DNA of 5,940 bases. Source: Candidatus Uhrbacteria bacterium (GTDB lineage: Bacteria > Patescibacteriota > Patescibacteriia > CAIXNZ01). The DNA lies in NCBI GenBank assembly GCA_011046145.1, contig DSBA01000039.1, positions 1-5,940 on the forward strand, written 5' to 3'. This document shows, piece after piece, positions 1-4,238 of the stretch. Made by a program: the position numbers and the translations under genes. Each line of letters starts with the position of its first letter. Positions within the stretch are counted from its first letter, which is position 1. The notes beneath the pieces were generated by a model that did not search any database, had not been told where the DNA came from, and saw only the letters and a program-made list of their open reading frames with translations.

Positions 1-61
1 ATTATTATTTATTTAAAATAGTTATTTGTATTTCTCGGAGTAATTAAATGTAAAATTATAA

Positions 62-85
62 AAAAGGCGACAAGCGTCGCCTTTT
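62..85 (-). terminator. Intrinsic terminator downstream of ftsX
   Basis: A perfect 10-bp stem (AAAAGGCGAC with GTCGCCTTTT) closes a 4-nt loop (AAGC at 72-75). Read on the minus strand, the GC-rich part is followed by TTTTT and then an AT-rich stretch, the classic Rho-independent form. It lies about 70 nt past the ftsX stop codon, so it most likely ends the rlpA-like/ftsE/ftsX transcript. The plus strand also has TTTT after the stem, so it could work in both directions. Positions 1-60 to its left hold no recognisable gene. Confidence 0.85.
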
Positions 86-153
86 AAAATTATTTGCTAT
101 TTCGGATTTAGATTTTGAAATTTGCTTGGTATTTGAGTATTAAAATTTAGAAT

Positions 154-1065
154 TTACACCCTCATGTATTTATTAACCGCCCAATAGCTGGAAAGCAAAT
201 TAACTATAATTGCGCCTAAAAATTGCAAACCAAAAATTAAAATAAAATTCTGATTAAAATAATTTATCAAATTAAACTGGCTTTCCAGCAATATAGAAAC
301 ATAAGGCTGGATAAAACCCAGCAGCGGATAAATTATAATTATAGTGGCTATAACTGATAAAACCGCAAAAATAATGCCTTGTAAAAGGAACGGCGACCGC
401 ACAAACCAATTTGTCGCGCCCATCAGCTTCATGGCAATAATTTCTTCTTTATGCGTATAAATAGCCACTCTGATAGCATTAAAAATAATCAAAATGGAAA
501 TGAGCGCAAAAATTAAAGCTACAATAATAACAGCTGTATTGACTTTTTTTGTTATGCCGCTAATCCTGTCAATCACCAGCCGGTAATCCTCGAAATCTTT
601 GCTTTCAATCAAACTATCATACTGGGGGTCGGATAAATTCTCCAAAATCAAAGGATAATCTGCCGGTGTCTTAGCCTTAACAATCAAATTTGCGCCTAAA
701 GGATTTTTGCTGACCTCTTCAAGCGACTGCAAAATCTTAGGGTTGTCCTTGTGCCTTTCCCTGAAATTTTCCAAAGCCTGGTCTTTGGAAATATATTCTA
801 CTGATTTAACCTGCATTAAGCTTTCCAAATAGCGCTGGATGTTTTGCACTTGGTCTTCGCTGGCATCCGCTTTAAAATAAACATTAACATCAACTTTATC
901 TTCAATCGCCTGAATAGCAGCATTTGCCGTTACATTAAAAATAATCAATAAATTAATGGCAAAAAGAGCCAGGACCAAAATAGTCAGAGTCACAAAAGAA
1001 AGCCAAAAATTACGGAAAAAATCCTGCCAAGCAAATTTTATAACGCGAAAACTTGAAGTAAACAT
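154..1065 (-). CDS. ftsX: Cell division protein FtsX (ABC transporter permease-like subunit)
   Basis: FtsX is the membrane partner of the ATPase FtsE. In the family, FtsEX couples the divisome to activation of peptidoglycan hydrolases outside the membrane. The 303-residue length is normal. The expected topology is visible: a cytoplasmic N-terminus, TM1 at about 22-44, a large extracytoplasmic domain at about 45-172, then three TM helices at about 175-200, 227-250 and 272-295. The conserved segment after TM2 (EEIIAMKLMGATNWFVRSPF, 207-226) is the FtsX/MacB-type coupling region thought to contact FtsE. The ATG at 1065 starts a typical short basic/aromatic leader; no Shine-Dalgarno is present. 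It lies downstream of ftsE on the same strand, but an 85-nt AT-rich repetitive spacer separates them, whereas the two genes often abut or overlap. A terminator follows at 62-85. Confidence 0.95.
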   Translation of the reverse strand: MFTSSFRVIKFAWQDFFRNFWLSFVTLTILVLALFAINLLIIFNVTANAAIQAIEDKVDVNVYFKADASEDQVQNIQRYLESLMQVKSVEYISKDQALENFRERHKDNPKILQSLEEVSKNPLGANLIVKAKTPADYPLILENLSDPQYDSLIESKDFEDYRLVIDRISGITKKVNTAVIIVALIFALISILIIFNAIRVAIYTHKEEIIAMKLMGATNWFVRSPFLLQGIIFAVLSVIATIIIIYPLLGFIQPYVSILLESQFNLINYFNQNFILIFGLQFLGAIIVNLLSSYWAVNKYMRV

Positions 1066-1074
1066 TTTATATGA

Positions 1075-1146
1075 AAATTTTAAAATTTTAAATTATAAAT
1101 TATAAATTTGAAATTCTAAAATTAGAAATTATTTATTAGAAATTAG
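1075..1146. repeat. Degenerate AAATTNN heptamer repeat between ftsE and ftsX
   Basis: Nearly the whole ftsE-ftsX gap is a degenerate tandem array with a period of about 7 nt. Units include AAATTTT at 1083-1089, AAATTAT at 1090-1096 and 1097-1103, AAATTTG at 1104-1110, AAATTCT at 1111-1117, then AAATTAT at 1126-1132 and AAATTAG at 1140-1146, with occasional one-base insertions. The period holds even where the last two bases vary, so this is more than low complexity. Similar AT-rich words occur to the left of ftsX (about 103-156). Function is unknown; slippage-generated spacer DNA or promoter-rich DNA are both possible. Confidence 0.7.
1092..1120 (-). promoter_or_regulatory. ftsX: Possible internal promoter for ftsX
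   Basis: Within the heptamer repeat, the minus strand reads TTTAGA (1115-1120, 4 of 6 matches to TTGACA), a 17-nt spacer and TATAAT (1092-1097, perfect). Transcription would start near 1085, about 20 nt before the ftsX ATG. A second TATAAT lies at 1099-1104. Because the repeat itself generates TATAAT words, the match could be incidental, hence the low confidence. Confidence 0.3.
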
Positions 1147-1150
1147 ATGA

Positions 1151-1831
1151 TTATAAGACGTACTTTCCCTCCTCCTGATCACTAATGATTTGCCCTGAAT
1201 CAAGGACAACCACTCTCTTTTTAATCCTGTTCACAACATCTTTATTATGAGTAACCAAAATAACCGTCGTGCCAAACTCATTAATTTTTAAAAGCAAATC
1301 AATAATATCTTTGGTATTCAAGGTGTCCAAATTGCCGGTAGGCTCGTCAGCCAGTAGAATTTTGGGGCGATGGACCAATGCTCTGGCAATGGCCGCTCTT
1401 TGGATTTCTCCGCCAGAAACCTGTTGGGGATAACGGTCGGATTTTTCTTTTAAACCCACGATTTTTAAAACTTGCGGGACAACCTGATTTATTCTTTTAT
1501 TGCTTACGCCGCAAACCTGCATGGCAAAAGCCACATTTTCAAAAATAGTTTTGCGCGGCAAAAGCTTAAAATCCTGATAAACAACGCCTATCTGTCGCCT
1601 TAATACAGGAATGTCACCAGCCTTCAGATTAGTTATTTCCCAGCCGCCAAGCAAAATCTGGCCTTTGTCCGGCTGTTCTGCCGCGGTCAGCAGCTTAATC
1701 AAAGTGCTTTTGCCAGCCCCGCTTTGCCCGACAATAGAAACAAATTCCCTGGGAGAAATCCGCAAGGAAACATCTTTAAGCGCAACAGTTTGAGGATAAA
1801 AAATTTTTGTGACTTTTTTAAACTGGATCAT
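1151..1831 (-). CDS. ftsE: Cell division ATP-binding protein FtsE
   Basis: FtsE is the cytoplasmic ABC ATPase that drives conformational change in FtsX during division. All nucleotide-binding motifs are intact: Walker A GQSGAGKS (35-42), Q-loop glutamine in VVYQDFKLL (Q86), signature VSGGE (138-142), Walker B ILLADEP with D162 and E163, D-loop NLD (167-169) and switch histidine H195 in LVTHN. The 226-residue length is typical. The YQDFKLLPRKTIFENVAFAM segment (85-104) is very FtsE-like and separates it from LolD or MacB relatives, as does the ftsX gene immediately downstream. The ATG at 1831 begins the usual short N-terminal beta-strand (MIQFKKVTKIF). There is no Shine-Dalgarno; the upstream bases are GGCTATATTTT. 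The gap to the upstream rlpA-like gene is 60 nt and contains a stem-loop. Confidence 0.96.
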   Translation of the reverse strand: MIQFKKVTKIFYPQTVALKDVSLRISPREFVSIVGQSGAGKSTLIKLLTAAEQPDKGQILLGGWEITNLKAGDIPVLRRQIGVVYQDFKLLPRKTIFENVAFAMQVCGVSNKRINQVVPQVLKIVGLKEKSDRYPQQVSGGEIQRAAIARALVHRPKILLADEPTGNLDTLNTKDIIDLLLKINEFGTTVILVTHNKDVVNRIKKRVVVLDSGQIISDQEEGKYVL

Positions 1832-1850
1832 AAAATATAGCCAAAAGCAA

Positions 1851-1888
1851 TTAATCCGAGGATTTATAATGCGAATCCAGCGGATTAA
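1851..1888 (-). terminator. Two-tier stem-loop between the rlpA-like gene and ftsE (possible weak terminator or processing site)
   Basis: TTAATCCG (1851-1858) pairs with CGGATTAA (1881-1888) over 8 bp. Inside, GGATT (1860-1864) pairs with AATCC (1874-1878) over 5 bp, with a small asymmetric internal loop (A versus AG). It starts 3 nt past the rlpA-like stop codon. On the minus strand it is followed by TTGCTTTTGG, a poor U-tract, so complete termination is doubtful. It may instead attenuate transcription, protect a 3' end or separate ftsEX expression from the upstream gene. Confidence 0.4.
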
Positions 1889-1891
1889 AAA

Positions 1892-2698
1892 TTAATTATT
1901 AGTAGCTACCACCCCGACCTGTTCATACGGTTCTACTCTCACTGGCGCTAAGCCCATTTTTGGATTAGCTATTTTTTCAAAAGCTACCAAATCCAAATCA
2001 ATAATTCTATCCGGAAAAATATCACGTTCCGGGCCAAAATCATTAATCGTAACAACTACCTGTTTGCCATTATCCAAATTAGTGACTAAAAGTTTCGTGC
2101 CTTTGGGATAATCAGGCGAAGCCGCGCAGTCGCATTTTTTATATCTATACCAGGAAGCAATACCCGTATGCATAATGCCGTCATTTTGCAATACAGCAAG
2201 CTTGGCAAAAGGCAAATGAAAAGCAGCCCTCATATAGCCTGTTTCTGTATTGTTTCTGGAAGGAATAGCTATCCATTCCCCTTTGCCCTGGTCAAAATAA
2301 AAAATGCTTTTTTCATAAACAGCGTCATCAAAATATTTTACCTGCAGCCAAAAAGGCCGAGCCGGGTCATATTTGTCTTTTGATTTAATATCAAATTCCA
2401 AAATTTTTGAAGCTAAAGAATAACCATTAGGCAGTTCCATACCATGATTCTCCAGTAACTGGACTTCTTTAAATTCAAACCGGCCGCCACCGGTCAGAAC
2501 ATTGGGCGTAATCCCAAATAAGAAAGCCTCGTCAAAAAGTTTTATGGTATACCCCCTGACAGCTGTAATGTCATCCAGATTAATGCCGTCAAAATCAGTA
2601 TAAATAAAATTATATTGGGGCCTGTCATCAGCCAGCGTAAAATTGACTGCTAAGCAACAAACTGCTAAAATAACTAATAAATTGAATAATTTTTTCAT
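1892..2698 (-). CDS. Secreted RlpA-like double-psi beta-barrel protein
   Basis: This is a 268-residue exported protein. Residues 1-23 look like a signal peptide (KK, a hydrophobic core, cleavage after TLA); the cysteines at 14-15 do not form a proper lipobox. A beta-rich central region (about 26-172) has the YxFD/W-I-A-I-P pattern of small immunoglobulin-like modules, which I cannot name with certainty. The C-terminus (about 177-257) is an RlpA-type double-psi beta-barrel: TGIASWY, GTKLLVTNLDNGKQVVVTINDFGP, DRIIDLDLVAF. RlpA proteins bind or cleave glycan strands denuded of stem peptides at the septum. The aspartate of the NDxGP motif (D220) is present. The segment usually reading AAHKTLPFG is here AASPDYPKG, so the conserved histidine is missing, and a CDC pair (189-191) precedes it. 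Catalysis is therefore uncertain. The ATG at 2698 has no Shine-Dalgarno. ftsE and ftsX lie downstream. Confidence 0.85.
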   Translation of the reverse strand: MKKLFNLLVILAVCCLAVNFTLADDRPQYNFIYTDFDGINLDDITAVRGYTIKLFDEAFLFGITPNVLTGGGRFEFKEVQLLENHGMELPNGYSLASKILEFDIKSKDKYDPARPFWLQVKYFDDAVYEKSIFYFDQGKGEWIAIPSRNNTETGYMRAAFHLPFAKLAVLQNDGIMHTGIASWYRYKKCDCAASPDYPKGTKLLVTNLDNGKQVVVTINDFGPERDIFPDRIIDLDLVAFEKIANPKMGLAPVRVEPYEQVGVVATNN

Positions 2699-2708
2699 AA
2701 ATGATTGG

Positions 2709-2714
2709 ATAATA
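2709..2714 (-). promoter_or_regulatory. Possible -10 box for the rlpA-like/ftsE/ftsX group
   Basis: The minus strand carries TATTAT (5 of 6 matches to TATAAT) 10 nt before the rlpA-like ATG, which would give a very short or absent 5' leader. No good -35 hexamer is seen 16-18 nt upstream. The assignment rests on position and on similarity to the clearer promoter arrangement at 4205-4233. Confidence 0.3.
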
Positions 2715-2746
2715 TCTTAATATTTAGTAGACTAGCAGCTGATTTG

Positions 2747-2752
2747 TATATT
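2747..2752 (+). promoter_or_regulatory. Possible -10 box for the tRNA island
   Basis: TATATT (5 of 6) on the plus strand lies 10 nt before the tRNA-Gly 5' fragment at 2762. A -35 match is poor (TTAGTA at 2724-2729, 17-nt spacing). If real, transcription would begin close to 2759, just before the broken tRNA. This supports the idea that 2762 was once the first gene of the tRNA operon. Confidence 0.25.
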
Positions 2753-2761
2753 CGCAAAATT

Positions 2762-2798
2762 GCGGGATTAGTATAGTGGCAGGACATGACCTTCCCCC
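2762..2798 (+). pseudogene. 5' half of a tRNA-Gly, broken at the anticodon loop
   Basis: The first 37 nt read as a tRNA-Gly start: acceptor strand GCGGGAT, linker TA, a D-arm GTAT-AGTGGCA-GGAC (weakly paired), A26, anticodon 5' strand TGACC and a loop beginning TTCCC. It parallels the intact tRNA-Gly 54 nt downstream position by position (D-loop AGTGGCA versus AATGGCA; loop TTCCC in both). After the anticodon the similarity stops: the required GGTCA 3' strand is absent here and I do not find it up to 2993. An ATCCCGC plus T that would pair with GCGGGAT occurs at 2986-2993, on the far side of the intact tRNA-Gly. It is probably a tRNA pseudogene or rearrangement remnant; a tRNA split by an insertion is the less likely alternative. 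Confidence 0.6.
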
Positions 2799-2815
2799 GC
2801 CTCCGCAATAAATGC

Positions 2816-2886
2816 GCGATGGTAGTACAATGGCAATACATCTGCTTCCCAAGCAGATAACGCGGGTTCGATTCCCGTCCATCGCT
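2816..2886 (+). tRNA. tRNA-Gly (anticodon CCC)
   Basis: A complete 71-nt cloverleaf. The acceptor stem GCGATGG/CCATCGC is perfect (7 bp), with discriminator T at 2886 as expected for bacterial tRNA-Gly. The D-arm is GTAC-AATGGCA-ATAC (3 bp plus a C/A mismatch). The anticodon stem TCTGC/GCAGA is perfect and its loop TTCCCAA gives anticodon CCC at 2848-2850, reading GGG. The T-arm is GCGGG-TTCGATT-CCCGT with one G-T pair. CCA is not encoded, so it must be added after transcription. Confidence 0.96.
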
Positions 2887-2895
2887 TAAAAGATC

Positions 2896-2921
2896 TAATT
2901 GCTACGGCGGGCCGGCAATTA
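2896..2921. other. Stem-loop just after tRNA-Gly
   Basis: TAATTGC (2896-2902) pairs with GCAATTA (2915-2921) over 7 bp. After a 2-nt bulge (TA), CGG (2905-2907) pairs with CCG (2912-2914) around a CGGG loop. No U-tract follows directly on either strand, so this is not a typical terminator. It could be a tRNA-precursor processing structure or a remnant of degenerated tRNA sequence. Confidence 0.45.
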
Positions 2922-2938
2922 AGAAAATACAAATTTTT

Positions 2939-2993
2939 AGGTTCGATTCTCCATAGTCTCCGTAGCTTTAGCAAAGGAGACCCCTATCCCGCT
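2939..2993 (+). pseudogene. Degenerate tRNA 3' sequence (T-loop motif and Gly-type acceptor end)
   Basis: GGTTCGATTC at 2940-2949 is a canonical T-arm core, but the flanking bases do not make a 5-bp T stem. ATCCCGC at 2986-2992 followed by T at 2993 is the exact complement of the acceptor strand of the broken tRNA-Gly at 2762-2768, with the Gly discriminator base. CCCCT just before it (2981-2985) could be a T-stem 3' strand. Between the two lies a 6-bp hairpin, GTCTCC (2956-2961) with GGAGAC (2976-2981). The region looks like scrambled tRNA 3' material; no functional cloverleaf can be drawn. Confidence 0.4.
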
Positions 2994-3000
2994 CTGGCTA

Positions 3001-3072
3001 GCCGACATAGCTCAATGGTAGAGCAATGGTATCGTAAACCATAGGTTGTGGGTTCAAGTCCCTCTGTCGGCT
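3001..3072 (+). tRNA. tRNA-Thr (anticodon CGT)
   Basis: A complete 72-nt cloverleaf. The acceptor stem GCCGACA/TGTCGGC is perfect, with discriminator T at 3072. The D-arm GCTC-AATGGTA-GAGC is perfect. The anticodon stem ATGGT/ACCAT has loop ATCGTAA, giving anticodon CGT at 3033-3035, which reads ACG. The variable loop is AGGTT. The T-arm is GTGGG-TTCAAGT-CCCTC with one T-T mismatch. CCA is not encoded. It is the last gene of the plus-strand tRNA island. Confidence 0.96.
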
Positions 3073-3074
3073 CA

Positions 3075-3157
3075 AGATTCGCGCTGGATCAGAACCGGAA
3101 TTAGTTTTTAATTCAGTATATATTATTACCTTGCATAGTTCCGGGCAAATCCAATCT
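3075..3157. other. Long imperfect inverted repeat between tRNA-Thr and the SurA-N-like gene
   Basis: Three nested pairings fill this convergent gap: AGAT (3075-3078) with ATCT (3154-3157); TGGAT (3085-3089) with ATCCA (3149-3153); and CCGGAATTA (3095-3103) with TAGTTCCGG (3136-3144), the last over 9 bp including one G-U. The apical loop is 32 nt and AT-rich. The structure starts 3 nt after tRNA-Thr and ends 5 nt before the stop codon of the minus-strand gene. A bidirectional transcription-end or processing structure is plausible, although no U-tract follows it. Confidence 0.45.
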
Positions 3158-3162
3158 CGGTT

Positions 3163-3801
3163 TCAATAAACATAAATTTTAATCTGCGCGTCTTCTCTCG
3201 CCTCTTTTAATAAATTATCTAAAATTAAATTGGAGCGGGAGAGTTTGGCGCTGGTTTTTTTTATGTATAAACCAGGCTCAGTAAAATATTTTCTATATTC
3301 CTCTATATTTAAACCGTAAAATTCATCTAAAAATCTTTCCAATTCTTTACTGCCTCCTTTTTGAGCTATAATCTTATTAATCTCTTGGTCGATTTCTAAG
3401 GCAGGAACAATAACATCATAATCGCTGGCTATTTTCCTGACAAAATAATCAGTCATCAGCCGTTCCTCAAGAGCCATCTTTTTTAATTGTCCGGATTCAG
3501 GAACATCCAAAAAACCAGCTTGTTTTTGTTTTTCATAAAAATGTTGGTATGCTTTTAAATTTTTCAAATAATCATTAAAGGAAATATAATCGTTGTTTAT
3601 TTTAGCAGCCGGATAAGGGATAATGCCAACAATTGCCTTCGTAATATCGCCTTGCCAATCCAATTTATAAATTCCCCAGGCAAAAACAATATTAAAAGCA
3701 AAAAAAACAGCGATAATTATAATGACCACACTTAAAACAGAGGCTTTAATTTTAAACTGCTTTTTAACTCTCTTAATCTTTTTTTTTGCTTCTTTTTCCA
3801 T
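3163..3801 (-). CDS. Membrane-anchored SurA-N-like (foldase N-terminal) protein
   Basis: A 212-residue protein with a strongly basic N-terminus (residues 1-20), one TM helix at about 21-46 and an extracytoplasmic helical domain. The segment IPYPAAKINNDYISFNDYLKNL (61-82) followed by an alpha-helical bundle (LEERLMTDYFVRKIASDYDV, then VPALEIDQEINKI) resembles the N-terminal chaperone domain of SurA/PrsA foldases, where a substrate-binding helical core follows 'K(V)N(G)..I....Y'. The parvulin PPIase domain that normally follows is absent; the chain stops with QIKIYVY. It would therefore be a holdase-type chaperone or a scaffold, not an isomerase. The ATG at 3801 lies 2 nt after the stop of the DivIC/FtsB-like gene, so the two are almost certainly co-transcribed and probably translationally coupled. 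No Shine-Dalgarno is close enough to act. Confidence 0.75.
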   Translation of the reverse strand: MEKEAKKKIKRVKKQFKIKASVLSVVIIIIAVFFAFNIVFAWGIYKLDWQGDITKAIVGIIPYPAAKINNDYISFNDYLKNLKAYQHFYEKQKQAGFLDVPESGQLKKMALEERLMTDYFVRKIASDYDVIVPALEIDQEINKIIAQKGGSKELERFLDEFYGLNIEEYRKYFTEPGLYIKKTSAKLSRSNLILDNLLKEAREDAQIKIYVY

Positions 3802-3803
3802 AA

Positions 3804-4196
3804 TTATTTAAAAAAATAACTCCGCCATTTGGCAGGGTTGGAAACTGGCTGGGATTTTTTCTCCTCTTCTTGTAAGATTGAAGCTATCTCCTCTTGGGGA
3901 ATAACAACCAAATTCTCACCCGGTTTTTTAAAACCCAAATTTAATTTAGCTTCATGTTCAATAAAAGATTCAGACTTTAAATAATCAACTAGCTGGGCAA
4001 ACTCCTGATTGTTTTTTCCCAGCCGGTTTATTTCGTCCTGCAAATTCTGAATTTCAGAATCAACTTTATAACTGCTTACCGCGCCTTTAGCCAAAGCGGA
4101 TAAAATAATAAAAAATAAAACAACGCAAAAAACAAGAAAAAATTTAGAAAAAATCAAATCAGGCAGAATTGTTTTATTCTTGTCCCTTAATCTCAT
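3804..4196 (-). CDS. DivIC/FtsB-family septum formation initiator
   Basis: DivIC/FtsB proteins are small bitopic divisome subunits that form a complex with FtsL and DivIB/FtsQ and help activate septal peptidoglycan synthesis. This 130-residue protein has the family layout: a short basic cytoplasmic tail, one TM helix at about 17-36, a coiled coil at about 43-75 (SEIQNLQDEINRL), and the diagnostic segment after the coil, EAKLNLGFKKPGE (82-94) leading into LVVIP. The last 30 residues (EEEKKSQPVSNPAKWRSYFFK) extend beyond the core and look disordered until an aromatic end. The ATG at 4196 is supported by a promoter whose -10 box ends 8 nt before it, implying a leaderless or nearly leaderless transcript. 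The SurA-N-like gene follows 2 nt downstream. Confidence 0.88.
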   Translation of the reverse strand: MRLRDKNKTILPDLIFSKFFLVFCVVLFFIILSALAKGAVSSYKVDSEIQNLQDEINRLGKNNQEFAQLVDYLKSESFIEHEAKLNLGFKKPGENLVVIPQEEIASILQEEEKKSQPVSNPAKWRSYFFK

Positions 4197-4204
4197 ATGT
4201 TGGT

Positions 4205-4233
4205 ATTATATCTTTTTTTAAAAAAAATGTAAA
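4205..4233 (-). promoter_or_regulatory. Strong sigma-70-type promoter, leaderless architecture
   Basis: On the minus strand TTTACA (4228-4233, 5 of 6 to TTGACA) is followed by exactly 17 nt and a perfect TATAAT (4205-4210). The -10 box ends only 8 nt before the DivIC/FtsB-like ATG (4196), so transcription at the usual 6-8 nt downstream would begin within a few bases of the start codon. The -35 box begins 5 nt after the stop codon of the upstream PH-domain gene. This is the clearest promoter in the window and separates the thiI/PH unit from the DivIC/SurA-N unit. Confidence 0.75.
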
Positions 4234-4238
4234 ACAAA

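Noticed and set aside
40..54. GGAG followed by an ATG on the plus strand near the left edge
   Set aside because: The ATG is followed immediately by TAA, so there is no coding region.
1075..1146. CRISPR-like array
   Set aside because: Units are 7-nt tandem words without spacers, and no cas genes are present.
1611..1793. Plus-strand open frame inside ftsE
   Set aside because: Antisense to the Walker A and Q-loop region of a well-supported ftsE; no protein family is recognisable.
2168..2383. Plus-strand open frame inside the rlpA-like gene
   Set aside because: Shadow of a real gene on the other strand; no recognisable domain or start signal.
2768..2974. 68-codon open frame on the minus strand in the tRNA region
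   Set aside because: It is the antisense of tRNA-Gly and tRNA fragments. Its WTGIEPALSAWEADVLP string is a well-known spurious translation of tRNA genes.
2762..2993. Group I intron or other ribozyme inside a tRNA-Gly
   Set aside because: The interval is too short once the complete tRNA-Gly inside it is removed, I see no group I core, and no 3' exon with the needed GGTCA anticodon strand exists.
3075..3157. A minus-strand tRNA or tRNA-like gene in the tRNA-Thr/SurA-N gap
   Set aside because: The ends can pair partly (AGAT/ATCT), but the would-be T-loop is TTCTGAT, the T stem is mismatched and no D or anticodon arm forms.
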